DNA of 64,000 nt from Gnetum montanum (Eukaryota; Streptophyta; Gnetopsida; Gnetales; Gnetaceae). The notes beneath the pieces are model-generated. The model was not told the origin of the DNA. It was given only the letters and a program-made list of their open reading frames with translations, and searched no databases. Position 1 is the first letter of the stretch; each line of letters starts with the position of its first letter. The position numbers and the translations under genes are program-made. This document shows positions 48,530 to 59,256 of the stretch, piece by piece. Location: contig MNCI01037634.1 in the NCBI GenBank assembly GCA_015680685.1, forward strand, positions 136,648 to 200,647, read 5' to 3'.

Positions 48530-48800
48530 AAATTTCCAATTTAAGGTCTTAGCAGATTACTAGTATGCAAAATTTGTAAATTGAAGTTGCTAATTTAAGG
48601 TCTTGGCAAACTATCACTGGGTTTTAATTGTAAAGTGAATGCTAAAATTGCCAGTTTAAGGTCATAGAGGACCGCAATCACGTAACATTGTAATTTGGAA
48701 TTGCCAGTTTAAGGTCTTAGCGGACCATAACTATGCAAAATTTGTAAGTTAAAATTGCTAGTTTAACATCTTTTTAGACCATAACTATGCAAAATTTGTA
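48530..48800. repeat. Hairpin-unit array between antisense gene promoter and D2 pol
   Basis: About five copies of a roughly 60-bp period with the core 'agtttaaggtcttagcggaccataactatgcaaaatttgtaa'. GGTC-TTAGCG-GACC makes a stem-loop. Same unit as at 44590-44925, different stem from the array at 53960-54240. Confidence 0.7.
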
Positions 48801-48923
48801 AAGATGAAGTGAAAATTTAGGTGGACCCACTTGCTACACTGCAATTGATTGCTACATTGCAGTGAGGACATGCTACGCTACAGTAGTGCTACATTGTAGG
48901 GGTCAAGGCTGTCCCACGTTACT

Positions 48924-48969
48924 CAGGACATGAGAGTGACAGTTTTTTTTACTGCGTTGGCTATAAATA
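48924..48969 (+). promoter_or_regulatory. Putative promoter of the antisense gene
   Basis: TATAAATA at 48962-48969 followed by GGGG, with CAGGACATGA at 48924-48933. The same pair (CAGGACATG, then TATAAATA, then a C or G run) is the LTR core promoter in D1 (5130-5183), and palindromic GCTACGC words lie upstream here as in the LTRs. Start codon of exon 1 is about 205 bp downstream. Confidence 0.55.
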
Positions 48970-49174
48970 GGGGATTACCCCCTAGTAAACTTGTCATTTT
49001 CATTGTCAAAGCTAACACCTAAAGTGTAGCATGATTGAGCTAAGAGAGAGCATAATAGGCGTAGCATAGCAATTGATATAGCTAATACACCTAAGTTTGT
49101 AAGCAAGCAATGGCATGCAAGAGTGAGTAGAAGCATCAAGGGCTTGCCAACCTAGAGGAAGGGGGGCATACCCT

Positions 49175-52100
49175 ATGACGTCTTCCCAAGGCATGCATTG
49201 AGGAGTAGCAGGCGGCTCCATCTGCCCAGTAAGTCGCTACGCTACCCTCGTTTTTATTATGTGATTTATCAAGTTAGATTGCCATTGCCATCACTGTTTT
49301 GGTTGTCACAATCATCACTATGGCTACGCTGCAATTGTTGTTATTACTTTTGTTACCATTTTGGCCACTATGCCGTGGCTATCACCACTCCAGCCACAGC
49401 GGCTATGGCAGTTGCTATGCTACATTTGCATGTAGCACCGCCCTGACCACTATTGTTGGAAGTGACCGTTGTATTATTGCAAGGGTTTGGGTGGTTCTAG
49501 GTGGTGCAGCACATGCTCACATAGCGTATCGCCTTAGAGGGGATTTTTTGGTTGCTAAGTTTTGGTGCAGCGTAGCATTTGTCTAGCGTAGCGTAGCATG
49601 TGCAGGGGGGTTTATATTTTTTTTGTTTGCATTTTACCTGGCTACATTTCATGTGGTGGGGCAGGGCCAAGACTACAGGAACACTGTAAGTTCTTTTTCC
49701 TAAGCCACATTGCTTTTTGTTAGCATGACTGTTACTGGGTTATATTTTTTATTCCTATTACGCTATGCTACTATACTGCCATGGTTGCCATACTACTATG
49801 TTGGTAGGCCCGCTACGCTAGCAAACCTGCTATGCTATTGGGACTATTACCCTACTGTGCATATTACTATTTTACTTGTTATGTTGCCATGCTTGTCATA
49901 CGGCTAAATGTGTTGTACTTGTTATGTTGTCACACTTCTTATATTATTGCATGTCATACTTTCCACTTTGCTATGCTGCACGGGGTGCAGTCATCCTACT
50001 ACGCTGCGCATAACGCAACCGTTACCCTTGTAGTTGGTATGCTATGCTATACAAGGCCTATCTGCTACACTGCGCGATGCAAGGCGTAATTGTTATGTTG
50101 TGTAGGCTGCGCCTGCTACACTACACTACATGCCATGTTTAGCTCTATGTTATTGTGCCTGTGTGTTATTTGTTAAGGGAAAATCTATATGTTAAGGGTT
50201 ATGCTACACTACTTGGTAATCATCACTTGAATGTTGCACTAACTCTTTTTTTGTTGTTGTGTTGCATAAGGTCATGTTAAAACCCGTCCTGATTATGCTT
50301 GAGTTGGTAGGAGTCCTGTGCTACCTTAGTGAACTCATGGCCAACGTTCCCCCTCCCCATGCATGGGTAGGAAATCAGGCAGTTTGGTTCCGGGAAGGTG
50401 CATGGGACTTCCTAGAGTTCCTCTTTCACCATTTCAGTGTGATCGTGTGGTCACACTTATCGACCGAGACAGCTGCTGTACTTATCGAAACGCTGTTGCC
50501 CAAGGCAAACTGGGGCATTTTGAAGTTCATGGTTGATGGGTCAATCGGAGGTGAAGGCGCAGAAGGCTCAAATCGGTGCCCAAGAGGCTTGAGGAGCTTG
50601 AGTTGGATTTGGGACATGCCTGGATTTAAATGTTACCGCCAATACAACACATTTTTCGTTGCCTGTTACATGGGCACTTGCTTCCAGAACCCACCTGGAA
50701 CCATTTATTATGCTGGTGGGTGAGTCCTATAAAGATGCTTTAAAACATGTTGTATAATTTATCTTGTGCTAGTCAAAATGCTTACCGTATTTTGCATGTT
50801 GCTAGGTTTTATATTAACAAGGATGGTCTTCATGGCAATGAGGGGACATTGGCATTGGCCGAAACCACTTTCCAAGAGTTCTCTTCTACCGAGCACGTAC
50901 ATGCCGGCATCATAGAATAACTCAAGCTTGATTTCAAAACCTATCCAACCAAGTACGCCAAGTTCTATGGGAAATGTGAAGAAGTTGGCTAGTTGGATAG
51001 TGAATGGGCATCTCACCGACCGCTTACTATAGAAGACATTTTGGTGGAAATTCCACCATTTCCTACACCATTTAGACTTGGTATGTTAAGCATTCTTTTT
51101 TTGTATTCAAGTGATGATTTTTCCTTTGCTTTTTACTAATTTTGTTGTTGGTTATTATAGTAGTAAGTAAATCCCAAGAGGTTACAGTGATCACCTCCAG
51201 GCATGATGAAACCAACCTCTTCTTCAAGTATGGGGAGGTGGACGAGACTCAACGTTGGCTTTGCAATGGGGCCCCAACCACCCTTTTTCACAACATTCAG
51301 GAGGCTGGGCTTATGGATTTATTTCTAGCAGTAAATCCAAGTGTTCCAGTTGTAGAAATGCTTTCCCTAGTGGATTCCTTTTCCAAAAAGGCTGACCGAT
51401 TCTGCACATAGGTTCACAATGTGTGGGTTGTGTTTAAGATTAATGACAAACGTTTTGTAGATTTTTTTAATGTTTCCTCTAATGGTCTCCCTGTAGGAGA
51501 AAAAACTAGCAAGGATGTTAACCATCAGGGGGACATAGAGGAATGGTTGGGGAAAAGCAAGTACTAAAAGGGGATTTATATCCATAAGGTCAAGCTAGTG
51601 GTGGCCCAAAAAATTTACCTTACCTTCTAGGCCCATGCCTTCCCCAAGCTACTCTCCCAAGGGAAGATCCTTGGAGTAGAGCAGGCTTGGATCATGAGGG
51701 ATGTTATGGAATAAGGGACCCATTACAATTGGGCCAAGTATCTTTTGGAAGGCTTGCATGGTGAAATGATCAAGCTTCGTGAGAAGCTTGATGCCCATTT
51801 CAACATACACTATGTCTTCTTTATAGCCTACCTGTGACACTTTGCAGAATTCTTGGTGGCCCGCAAGAATGGTGCCTAGGTGCAGTAGGATCTCATCTAG
51901 ATATCCAAGTTGTGGATTTGCCAAGTGTTCTACACCACCCGATCCCAAGACCCCCTGGAAGCTATCAGGGAATCACTTTCAATAACGATGAAGGATCAGG
52001 TGGGACATACCTTTCGTGTCCCAAACAGCATTAGAGAGGTGCCTCCCATTAATATAGGTAATGTGTTAAGGGGGAAACATCTCATTGTAGAAATGGTGAA

Positions 52101-53795
52101 AACTAGGCTACAACACAAAAAGTCTCATCCTGCAAAAGAACCTCCTTGTACTAATGAAGAGAAGGGGAGAAAGTTGCAAATCAAAGTTCACAAAGTGCAG
52201 CCCGTTGTTGGTGAGTATATTTAGTTGTTTTGTTAGGTAGTTCCTATTTAGTGTTACACTAGCATGGTTACCTTAAATGTGTTTAACAGAAGAAGAAGAG
52301 GTTTTGGCCCCTAAAGTAGGAGCCCTCGCTGAAGATGAAGAAGAGGCCCTTGCCATGGAGGAAGAGGCCCTTGCTGCCAATGATCCTTTTGTGGAGTGTG
52401 CCTTAGTACCTGAGGGGCATATGATTGTTGAGGATGCCACCACACTTTTGAGTCAGTTAGAAGGAGAAGGGCTACAATTCAATGTTGGTGAGTTTGATCA
52501 CTTGCTTGATAGTATGTCAATGGACAATCCCCCACTATTACCCCTGAGGGTTTGCTAGGTAGGAGCTTTGCACTGTCATTTATGTTATTCATCAATTTTT
52601 TTATCCTCCTCTTCATCATTGCTAACGTGTTTTATTGTGTAGCGGACACCACTGTTAAGGTACCTGATACTTTCATGGAGGGGGTGGTGGATGACATGAT
52701 TGATTACCTAAGGTAGATCAATCCTGAGATAAGTATGCTCAAATTGCAACATTAGGCTCTCTAAGTTATTTCATTTTTTTGCTATGGTACTATGACTAAC
52801 GCTTTTCCACATGTGATTGATAGCTTCTCATCTCAAGTGGGATCCTCGACAAGCGGTCGAAGTTGACGCAGTGCCTGTACTCCCACCACAGGTGACCAAG
52901 GTTCCCCATGATGTTTATGAGGAAACACACAAATGCGCACTCTACTCAGCATGATCATTGTGGGAGTGTAGACGTGTCAATGAGGATCTCTAGAAGAGGG
53001 TGCAAAAACTTGAGAAAGAGAAGGCTAGCCAAGCCGCTAAGTTGGAGGACCTTTGGTCCAAAACTGAATTTTTATTGGCCCATGACACTCACAACAATAG
53101 TTGGTGTATAGCTATAATTGACTATGCAAGATACTGGACAACCATACGAAGTAAGAATGATGCCACACGTGAGATCATAGAACAACACATGCATATGGAC
53201 CTTTTGGCCTAAAAGAATCAAGACTAGAAGGACTATAGCGCCAAAGTCTACGAGTGGGGACAAGCACAAAAGAACCATAAGCACATGTACAAAATGGAAT
53301 GTGTTGCCTACCAAAAACAATATCGGGATGCTTTCGTTGAGTTGCATATACATAAATTATTTCTCGATGTCATTGGCGCTGCTAGGGCCTATGAAAAATT
53401 TACGCAACAGGTGGTGGTTAGTGAGTCTCCTAAAAGAGAAATGACCTTACCTTCTAGGGATACCACCACTGTCACCTTTTCTCCAGGACCACCCAAATGG
53501 ACAACTATGGAGAAAGGGGAAGTTATGGCAAGCATTGATCTGGGGGAGGAAAATTGGGCCAACCTCATCGAGGAGGAGATCCTACAACATCTAGTGGCTG
53601 GCATGGATAAGATACCCTCCAAAATGGACGTGGGACCATCTCAAGTTAGTCATTATTTCTTGTGTCATAGTTTATTTTATGAAAGCCTTGCTATAGTTTT
53701 GATTTATTATTTTATTTTTTTGTCTTGTGCAGGATCCAAATGGAGGTGCAGGACCCAGTAGAATAGGAAATGGGGATGCTAACAAAGACTTATAG
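49175..53795 (+). pseudogene. Spliced antisense gene of D2: phosphatase-like plus retroelement accessory domain
   Basis: Eight exons can be placed: 49175-49228, 50271-50719, 50806-51080, 51161-52210, 52290-52487, 52643-52732, 52824-53644, 53733-53795. All introns are GT-AG and the reading phase is kept at each join, giving 1000 codons including TAG. About 16 in-frame stops and no frameshift: a decayed gene. Residues about 28-240 resemble an FCP1/HAD phosphatase: beta strand LVGVLC, 'FLEFLFHHFSVIVWS', 'LRSLSWIWD', and 'YNTFF' to 'NPPGTI', where family members have YNTLLVDDSPY. Asp residues of the DxDxT and DDSP motifs are not seen. Exon 4 has 'VHNVWVVFKINDKRFVDFFN' and 'GTHYNWAKYLLEGL', as in plant retroelement accessory ORFs. 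Exon 5 is acidic; exon 7 starts with a coiled coil (VQKLEKEKASQAAKLEDLW). No host-gene match is claimed. Confidence 0.65.
49229..50270 (+). other. First intron of the antisense gene
   Basis: 1042 bp between donor CCA|GTAAGT and an acceptor after a T/G-rich tract ending 'gttgcataag'. Rich in CTACGC/TATGC words like the D LTRs. Small frames inside (49198-50089) look like chance. Phase 0 on both sides supports the intron, but it is the least certain of the seven. Confidence 0.5.
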
Positions 53796-53959
53796 CATGG
53801 CAACAATAGATTTTTATTTTTGTTTTTGAATTTAATTTTTTGTGAACGTTATTGTATGGACTGAAATTGAATGAATAGCATAGTGTAAAATAATTATTTT
53901 ATTTCATTTTGGTTAATCTGTTATTTTTATTAATGTGTTTGGACCCCTTGAGGGCCTCT

Positions 53960-54240
53960 TGTTTTAGTTTAAGGCTATTTCGGGCAGTGGCAATAGTTTA
54001 AGGCCATTTCGGGCCGTTGCTTAATGATGATTTTTTAGATTTTTGTTTTCTTTGTTTTAAGGAAGTAGAGTAACTAGTTTTAGGCCTTACAGGGCTACAA
54101 TGGTAGTTTAGGGCCATTCCGAGCCGTTGTTAGTTTTAGGCAATTTTGGACCATGATAATAGTTTAAGGCCATTTCGGGCCATCGCTAGTTTTAGGCCAT
54201 TTCGGGCCATGCTAGTTTTAGGTCGTTTCGGCCCATGTGT
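53960..54240. repeat. Hairpin-unit array between antisense gene and D2 protease
   Basis: About eight copies of a 26-33 bp unit, e.g. 'agtttaaggccatttcgggccgttgctt' and 'agttttaggccatttcgggccatgct'. The core GGCC-ATTTCG-GGCC is self-complementary around a 6-base loop. The counterpart in D3 is 63005-63160. Confidence 0.75.
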
Positions 54241-54249
54241 AAGGTATTG

Positions 54250-54520
54250 ACAACAAGGGCAATGCAATGAGCAAACTCAATGTAAAATGCAAACAAGCAA
54301 ACGGTAGACTTAATGTAAACAACAAATTTAATGTAAGATATAAATAATGCAAACAATAAATTTAATGTGAAAGATGTAAATTATGCAAGCAGTGAACTTA
54401 ATGTAAAAGATGTTATGTATAACTTAAGCGATGAACATATAACTTAAGTTATACATAACATCATTGCAAGCTGAATGTAAAAACGTAAATTGTGCAAACA
54501 GAAAACTAAATGTAGAATAC
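54250..54520. repeat. Short repeats and a 20-bp perfect inverted repeat
   Basis: Loose repeats of 'aacttaatgtaaaagatgtaaattatgcaaacag' type. Arms 54409-54428 and 54443-54462 are a perfect 20-bp inverted repeat around a 14-base loop. One arm with its flank ('aaagatgttatgtataaattaagagatgaacata') also occurs inside the D4 LTR near 41096-41130. Confidence 0.75.
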
Positions 54521-54551
54521 ATAACTTATACCATCAGAAGTATAACAAGTT

Positions 54552-55240
54552 TTAATCGTGTAATTGTTTCCTAACCCAACATGGGTTAGGTGAGGCATAT
54601 GGACAGGTAACCCTGCATTGGTATTCATCTATGTTTTTGCTTGCGGCTTGGAAGGGCAACTTGGACCACGTTGTTTCTTCATTTGGATTGACGGTTTTGG
54701 CCTGTTTAGGCATCTCAGTTTTAATGAGAGCTTTGTTTTCAGATATTTCTATCTTTGAACATTGCTCCATGTCCATGTTGTTTATGGCCTGGGGAGCCAC
54801 TTTGTCACCATAAATTACCACTTCCCCTCCTGTGTAGGGTAAGTGGATTTCCTGATGTATTAGTGAGGAGATGACCCTTAGTTGGGCCAACCATGATCTC
54901 CCCAGGATCAGGTTGAACCCAGGCATCTCCTCCACCACAATGAATACCATGATCATGTGGAACTAGTCTCCTACTACAAAGTTAATGTGGATAGTCCCTT
55001 TTACCACTACGTGTTCCCCATTGAACGACTTCAAGCATGAAGTTGTTGTGGGCTTGATTTGATTGACCAAGCCAAGTTTATCTACTATGGAAAATGGGAT
55101 GACATTGGTAGTAGCCCCATTGTCAACATGTACCCTATCAATTTCGTACAGGCTGACCCAAATTATGATGAACATGGGAGCAGTTATCACTTGACCCTTT
55201 TTAGGGTCATCTTTGATGGCTTTATCATGGAATGCCAATT
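54552..55240 (-). pseudogene. Retropepsin-like protease of D2
   Basis: Minus strand: 'VHVDNGATTNVIPFSIVDKL' holds the catalytic Asp in a VDNGA context (55100-55160). 'NGEHVVVKGTIHINFVVGD' and, after one stop, 'PGFNLILGRSWLAQLRVISS' (54840-54910) follow. Ends 'QCRVTCPYASPNP' and a stop. Aligns along its length with D3 62200-62900. Only one or two stops interrupt it, so D2 gag-protease is less decayed than its pol. Confidence 0.87.
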
Positions 55241-56041
55241 GGGCTGGTCACGGTTCTTTGGTCGTACAGGGAAGCATGACAGTGTGGATTACTTTCTCTT
55301 TAGCTAACATGTTTTCATTAATAGGAATGGATGCTAACATACAAACCATCATCTCACGATGCACTATGGAGGTCATTATCAAGTCGTATAGACTCAGTGT
55401 TGTGTTTTTCCACTTTAGAGCCTATTTAACTTGTGAAAGAACATTCAATAAGTCTTGCCAGTTGTTTTTTTATTTGCCAATGTTTTCTTCTTCCATATGT
55501 CCTAGAAGACGGATTTTCCAAGGAGAGGTAGCTTCAAGTTGAGAACTAGGCTTTTTTAGGTGGGAAGGTGATGACTGCGTATGTGCATTATTACCAGTTG
55601 CTAATGATGAAGAGGCCATGGGCATTGAGGACAAGGGGGTAGGCTTGGGGGGACATAACGTGCTACATTCCCTAGCCAACTTTTCTACTAGATGCTCCTC
55701 ATGATTTTTTGGATGGGGAGGCTAGGATGTAGCTTCATCACTCGATTTTGTGTTGAGGGAGAAGTTGCATGCCTTGGCACCTTGATGACAAACAGTGCTT
55801 GCATTGTTATAATGGGTTGCGGTGTGGTTTTCAAGACAAAGGGTGCAGGAGGTGTCTGAAGAGGGGTCCTAATGAAAAAGAGGGCCTGCGACTTATTTTT
55901 TGTGGGCATTTCTGCGTTATGAGGAGGCACACGAACCACAAATGGTTACTGTGGTGGTTTAGGGTTACTGTCAATGCCAATAATGTTGATGGTATAACCT
56001 GCATTATTAACATTCAAGGGATCTTTGTAGATGCCCATCGA
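55241..56041 (-). pseudogene. Gag C-terminal region of D2
   Basis: Pro/Thr/Gln-rich segment with repeated 'FVIKVP' or 'FVLK' phrases (55688-55939), like 'FVLRVPSQTF' in D3 at about 61595. Then the Pro/Ser-rich stretch and a Lys/Glu-rich join to protease. Several stops. Confidence 0.7.
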
Positions 56042-57739
56042 CTAGTTTTTGCGTCGAATGGGACTGCTCTCATCTAAGACCAACTTTCCCTGATCTATCA
56101 TGCATTTTATGTCATCTTTTAATGCTAGGCAGTAATCTATATCATGACCACACAGTTTGTGATAGTCACAAAAACAATCTAACCTAAAATTCTTAGAGAC
56201 TAGTGGCTCATTGGGCATAGCCAAGGAGGGGTTTCTAAGAACTTTGCAGTACCTTTGATGGTGTCTAATAGCCTCGTCTAACATTTTCTTATGTTGTATA
56301 CACTCGACTCCCAAAAGTTGCTTCAAGAGTTCTAAAGGCTTAATTAGTAATGAGGTATACTTTGAACGGTCCTTACCCTCAAAGTTTGGCCTTGACTGGG
56401 TTGGCATTGTAGGTGTTGATGTTGAGGACTATCCTGTGTTGTTGGAGCTAGGTGTGGCATTAGTGGAAACATCGGGTGCTATGGTGGCCTTTTTGTTGTT
56501 GCTGGTATTGGGCTTGGTTTCCTTGGCCACAGTAGCCACTGTTGTTTCCATGGCCTTGCCCTTCTCTTTTTCTTTCTTGATGTGTGCATTTTTGTAGGTC
56601 ACATAGGCCAGGTCCCTATTAGCTTTAGCTGCATCTTGAATGCTCTTGGTTTGAGCAAATGCTTGGCTAAGGGATTGTGGAGCTAGGTAGTAGAGTTTAG
56701 ACTTAATGAAGTCATTAACTACACTCTTAATGATGGCCAACAAGTGAGCCTTAGCAATCGGTTCACGTATCTCGTTTAGAGTGGCGCTTCACTACTGTAT
56801 GAATCTCTACACAGATTCTAGCAGGTCCTGCTTAACACTCATGAGCTGGTCCAGTGTGACCTCTGGTTCCAAGTTGTACTTGAAGCGAGCCACGAATTGA
56901 CTTAGTAGCTCTTCTAGGGTAGAGATAGAGGCACGTGAAAGTGCACGGTACCAATCCAGAGCTTTGCTTGTCAGAGACATGGCAAAGACATGGATGATGG
57001 TGTGAGGCCATGGTTTCTACAACAATGATTCAAACCTAAAGGTTACCAAGTATGCATTTGGATCACCCTTCCCGTTGTATTTTGTAAATTGGGGGAGTGG
57101 CACCCCAAGGGGAAATGTAAGCATAGGGACAGTTAGGCTGATAGGGTCATCATGATAAAAGCCCATGACTTGGATGATTTTAGAATTAGCAGCCTTAAGT
57201 TATTTGATCTCTTCGGTGAGGGTCTGGATGAGTTGGAAAGGGTAATCCAAACCCAGGGACATTACAGGTGGTTGTGGGGCTACAAGAGCAACCATCATTA
57301 GTGGCATTGTTGGGGAAGTGACTTATCCCATGGGGGGCACCGTTGGGGCTACTCTAGAAAATGGTGTTGCTTGGGTAGTCCACCACTTGGTGGGTGGTGC
57401 TGCTGGGGTAGCCACCATTGTCAAGGCCGTAGGGTTGGCTACTTGCCTAGTTAGTGGAGTGACACATAGCTCTATGTTTGGTTGCACCACCTGCGGGACT
57501 TGGTATGCTTGGGATTGGACATATTATGACAACTGAGAGGGTTACATAGTAGGAAGAGAAGTGGCTAGCACCCACCATGCGGTTGAGACTGGGTCTACTA
57601 CTGGTGGTGGGACAAGTGCAGACAAGGGAATAAGAGCGAAACTCATGTGTAGTTGTGACGTAGGCACAGTGTGCATGTATGGCAGCTTAGCCATAGCTGA
57701 TCTTGGGTATAATGCCGGGACAAATTGGGAAGGAAGTGT
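56042..57739 (-). pseudogene. Gag core of D2, cut by D3
   Basis: Blocks 56429-56743 ('KSVVNDFIKSKLYYLAPQ', 'QTKSIQDAAKANRD') and 56042-56407 ('NFRLDCFCDYHKLCGHDIDYC', a CX2H..CX6C knuckle-like motif). N-terminal homology with D3 continues to 57060-57290. The reading is interrupted at 57740 by the LTR of D3. Confidence 0.85.
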
Positions 57740-59001
57740 TGAAACACCATGAAATTTCAAGAATTCAATGATTCAGCAAAGTCTCGAAGTTTATGCAAGG
57801 ATTTTCACAAGTGGCACATCTCAGCAAGTTTTCTTTTTTCAGCTAAGGGCCTACTACGCTACGCTACATAGCTCAGCATAGTATACTCCAAGAGAACATA
57901 ATAGAACAAGGGATGTGTAGCAACAACACTTCAATTTCACAAGTTAGCCATGTTCAAAAATCTTAACTTTTGCCATACTACAATGCATTATGCTATGCAA
58001 CGTAACGTAGCGTAACATAAGTAGCATAATTAACTTGGCTGTAGCAACAAAGATAAAGAAATTTAGGTAGTAGCAATCATTACGCCACGATACGCTATCC
58101 AGCATATCACAGCGTAGTCGCAGGACAGTTTATTCAGTGCAAGAGATAATGCCAAATGAACGGTCTTCTTAAAGGGGTGGTTATGCTATACTATGCTTCA
58201 GAGCGTAACATAGTGTAGCACCACAAGCTTCAGCTACAACACATCAAGTCAATGGTATTTTATGGGCCCAGGACATGCATCATCTAGACCACGTTCTTCT
58301 CCTAAACCTAATCTTATAAATACCCTGGCAGACAAAGCTCAAAACGTAAGCAATGGTTGGCAATTCTGACAGTTTTTTGGCAAAGACCGATGAGACAACG
58401 AGAAAGAGTGGGTAATAGAAGAGCATCGACGGTGATAGAGAGAAGCTTTTGACCACAAATTCCAAGTTAGCAAAAACTTTTCTTCGAGCCTAACTTCCTT
58501 GTGCCCAGATTTGGCTATTGAACAAGGTAGATCAGCCTCTACTTATTTAATCTCTGAATAGCTTCTTGTTAGTGGTGGATACTTTGTCCAAACCGGAGTC
58601 TGCTTGTAAATCCTATTGTGTTCATCATATTTATTTATAAGGTAGATCCCAGATCCTGGGATCGTTCATGTTCCAAATTCAATTCATTGCACCCTATTTA
58701 CATTGAATTCTACAATCATTTTGCATAATTTAGATCGCCTCCATTACTTTCGAAATCCGATCTTACAACAAATCTCGTCTTCTCATAAATCGATAATATA
58801 TTTTCATATCGAATCATCACCTCATTATATGATCATTGAAAACTTTTACTAACTAAGTAAGTCCCTATTTGATCGACAAGACCATTCAGGACACCTCAGA
58901 TTCATTTTCTTCAGCACTACCCTCGCACGGATTTGGGGTTAAAACTGTGTATACGGAAATCCCCTCGGTGTTTCCAGCAACCAAGATTTTTTGTCGTTAC
59001 A
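57740..59001 (+). mobile_element. 5' LTR of D3
   Basis: 1262 bp, TGAAACACC to CGTTACA. TATAAATA at 58315-58322, with CCAGGACATGCATC (decayed G-box region) at about 58268-58281. Palindromic GCTACGC words near 57853, 57990, 58085 and 58190-58220. Shorter than D1 (1985) and D4 (2301) because it has fewer of these repeats. Confidence 0.87.
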
Positions 59002-59007
59002 GTTTTC

Positions 59008-59024
59008 TGGTGCTAGAAGGAGGG
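59008..59024 (+). promoter_or_regulatory. Probable primer-binding site of D3
   Basis: TGGTGCTAGAAGGAGGG begins six bases after the LTR. Such TGGCGCTAGAAGGAGGG-like sites occur in Tat-type elements; I do not assign the tRNA. Confidence 0.55.
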
Positions 59025-59256
59025 CCTGAACCTCCGATTTGCGTTACACGGGTAGTCCTGTAAGCTGTCTATACCCATTATCAACTAACATAAACATGAT
59101 ACCTTCGTGGTTGTTTACGTGATCATGTGGTACAGATCGGTCACCTCGATGATTCTTGTGGAATACAACAGGATAGAAAGCCCACATTTTCCTTTGATCT
59201 ACCTTTTCCTTTGTGATCTCTATCCCTGTTAGCATTATCCTCTAACTGCGTAGAGA

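Larger units (their letters stand above)
40494..57739 (-). mobile_element. Element D2: large Tat-like retrotransposon with antisense gene
   Basis: Order on the minus strand: gag (57739 down to 56042), protease (55240-54552), repeat array and antisense gene (53795-49175 on plus), repeat array, RT, RNase H, archaeal-type RNase H, integrase, repeat array, polypurine tract, 3' LTR. Two RNase H domains mark the Tat lineage. The 5' end lies beyond the window because D3 was inserted in gag at 57740. At least 17 kb, including a 2.3-kb solo LTR. Confidence 0.78.

Noticed and set aside
50271-51080. The FCP1-like exons as a true host gene
   Set aside because: They splice in phase into exons typical of retroelement accessory proteins, lie inside D2, and carry stops; the last exons recur in D3.
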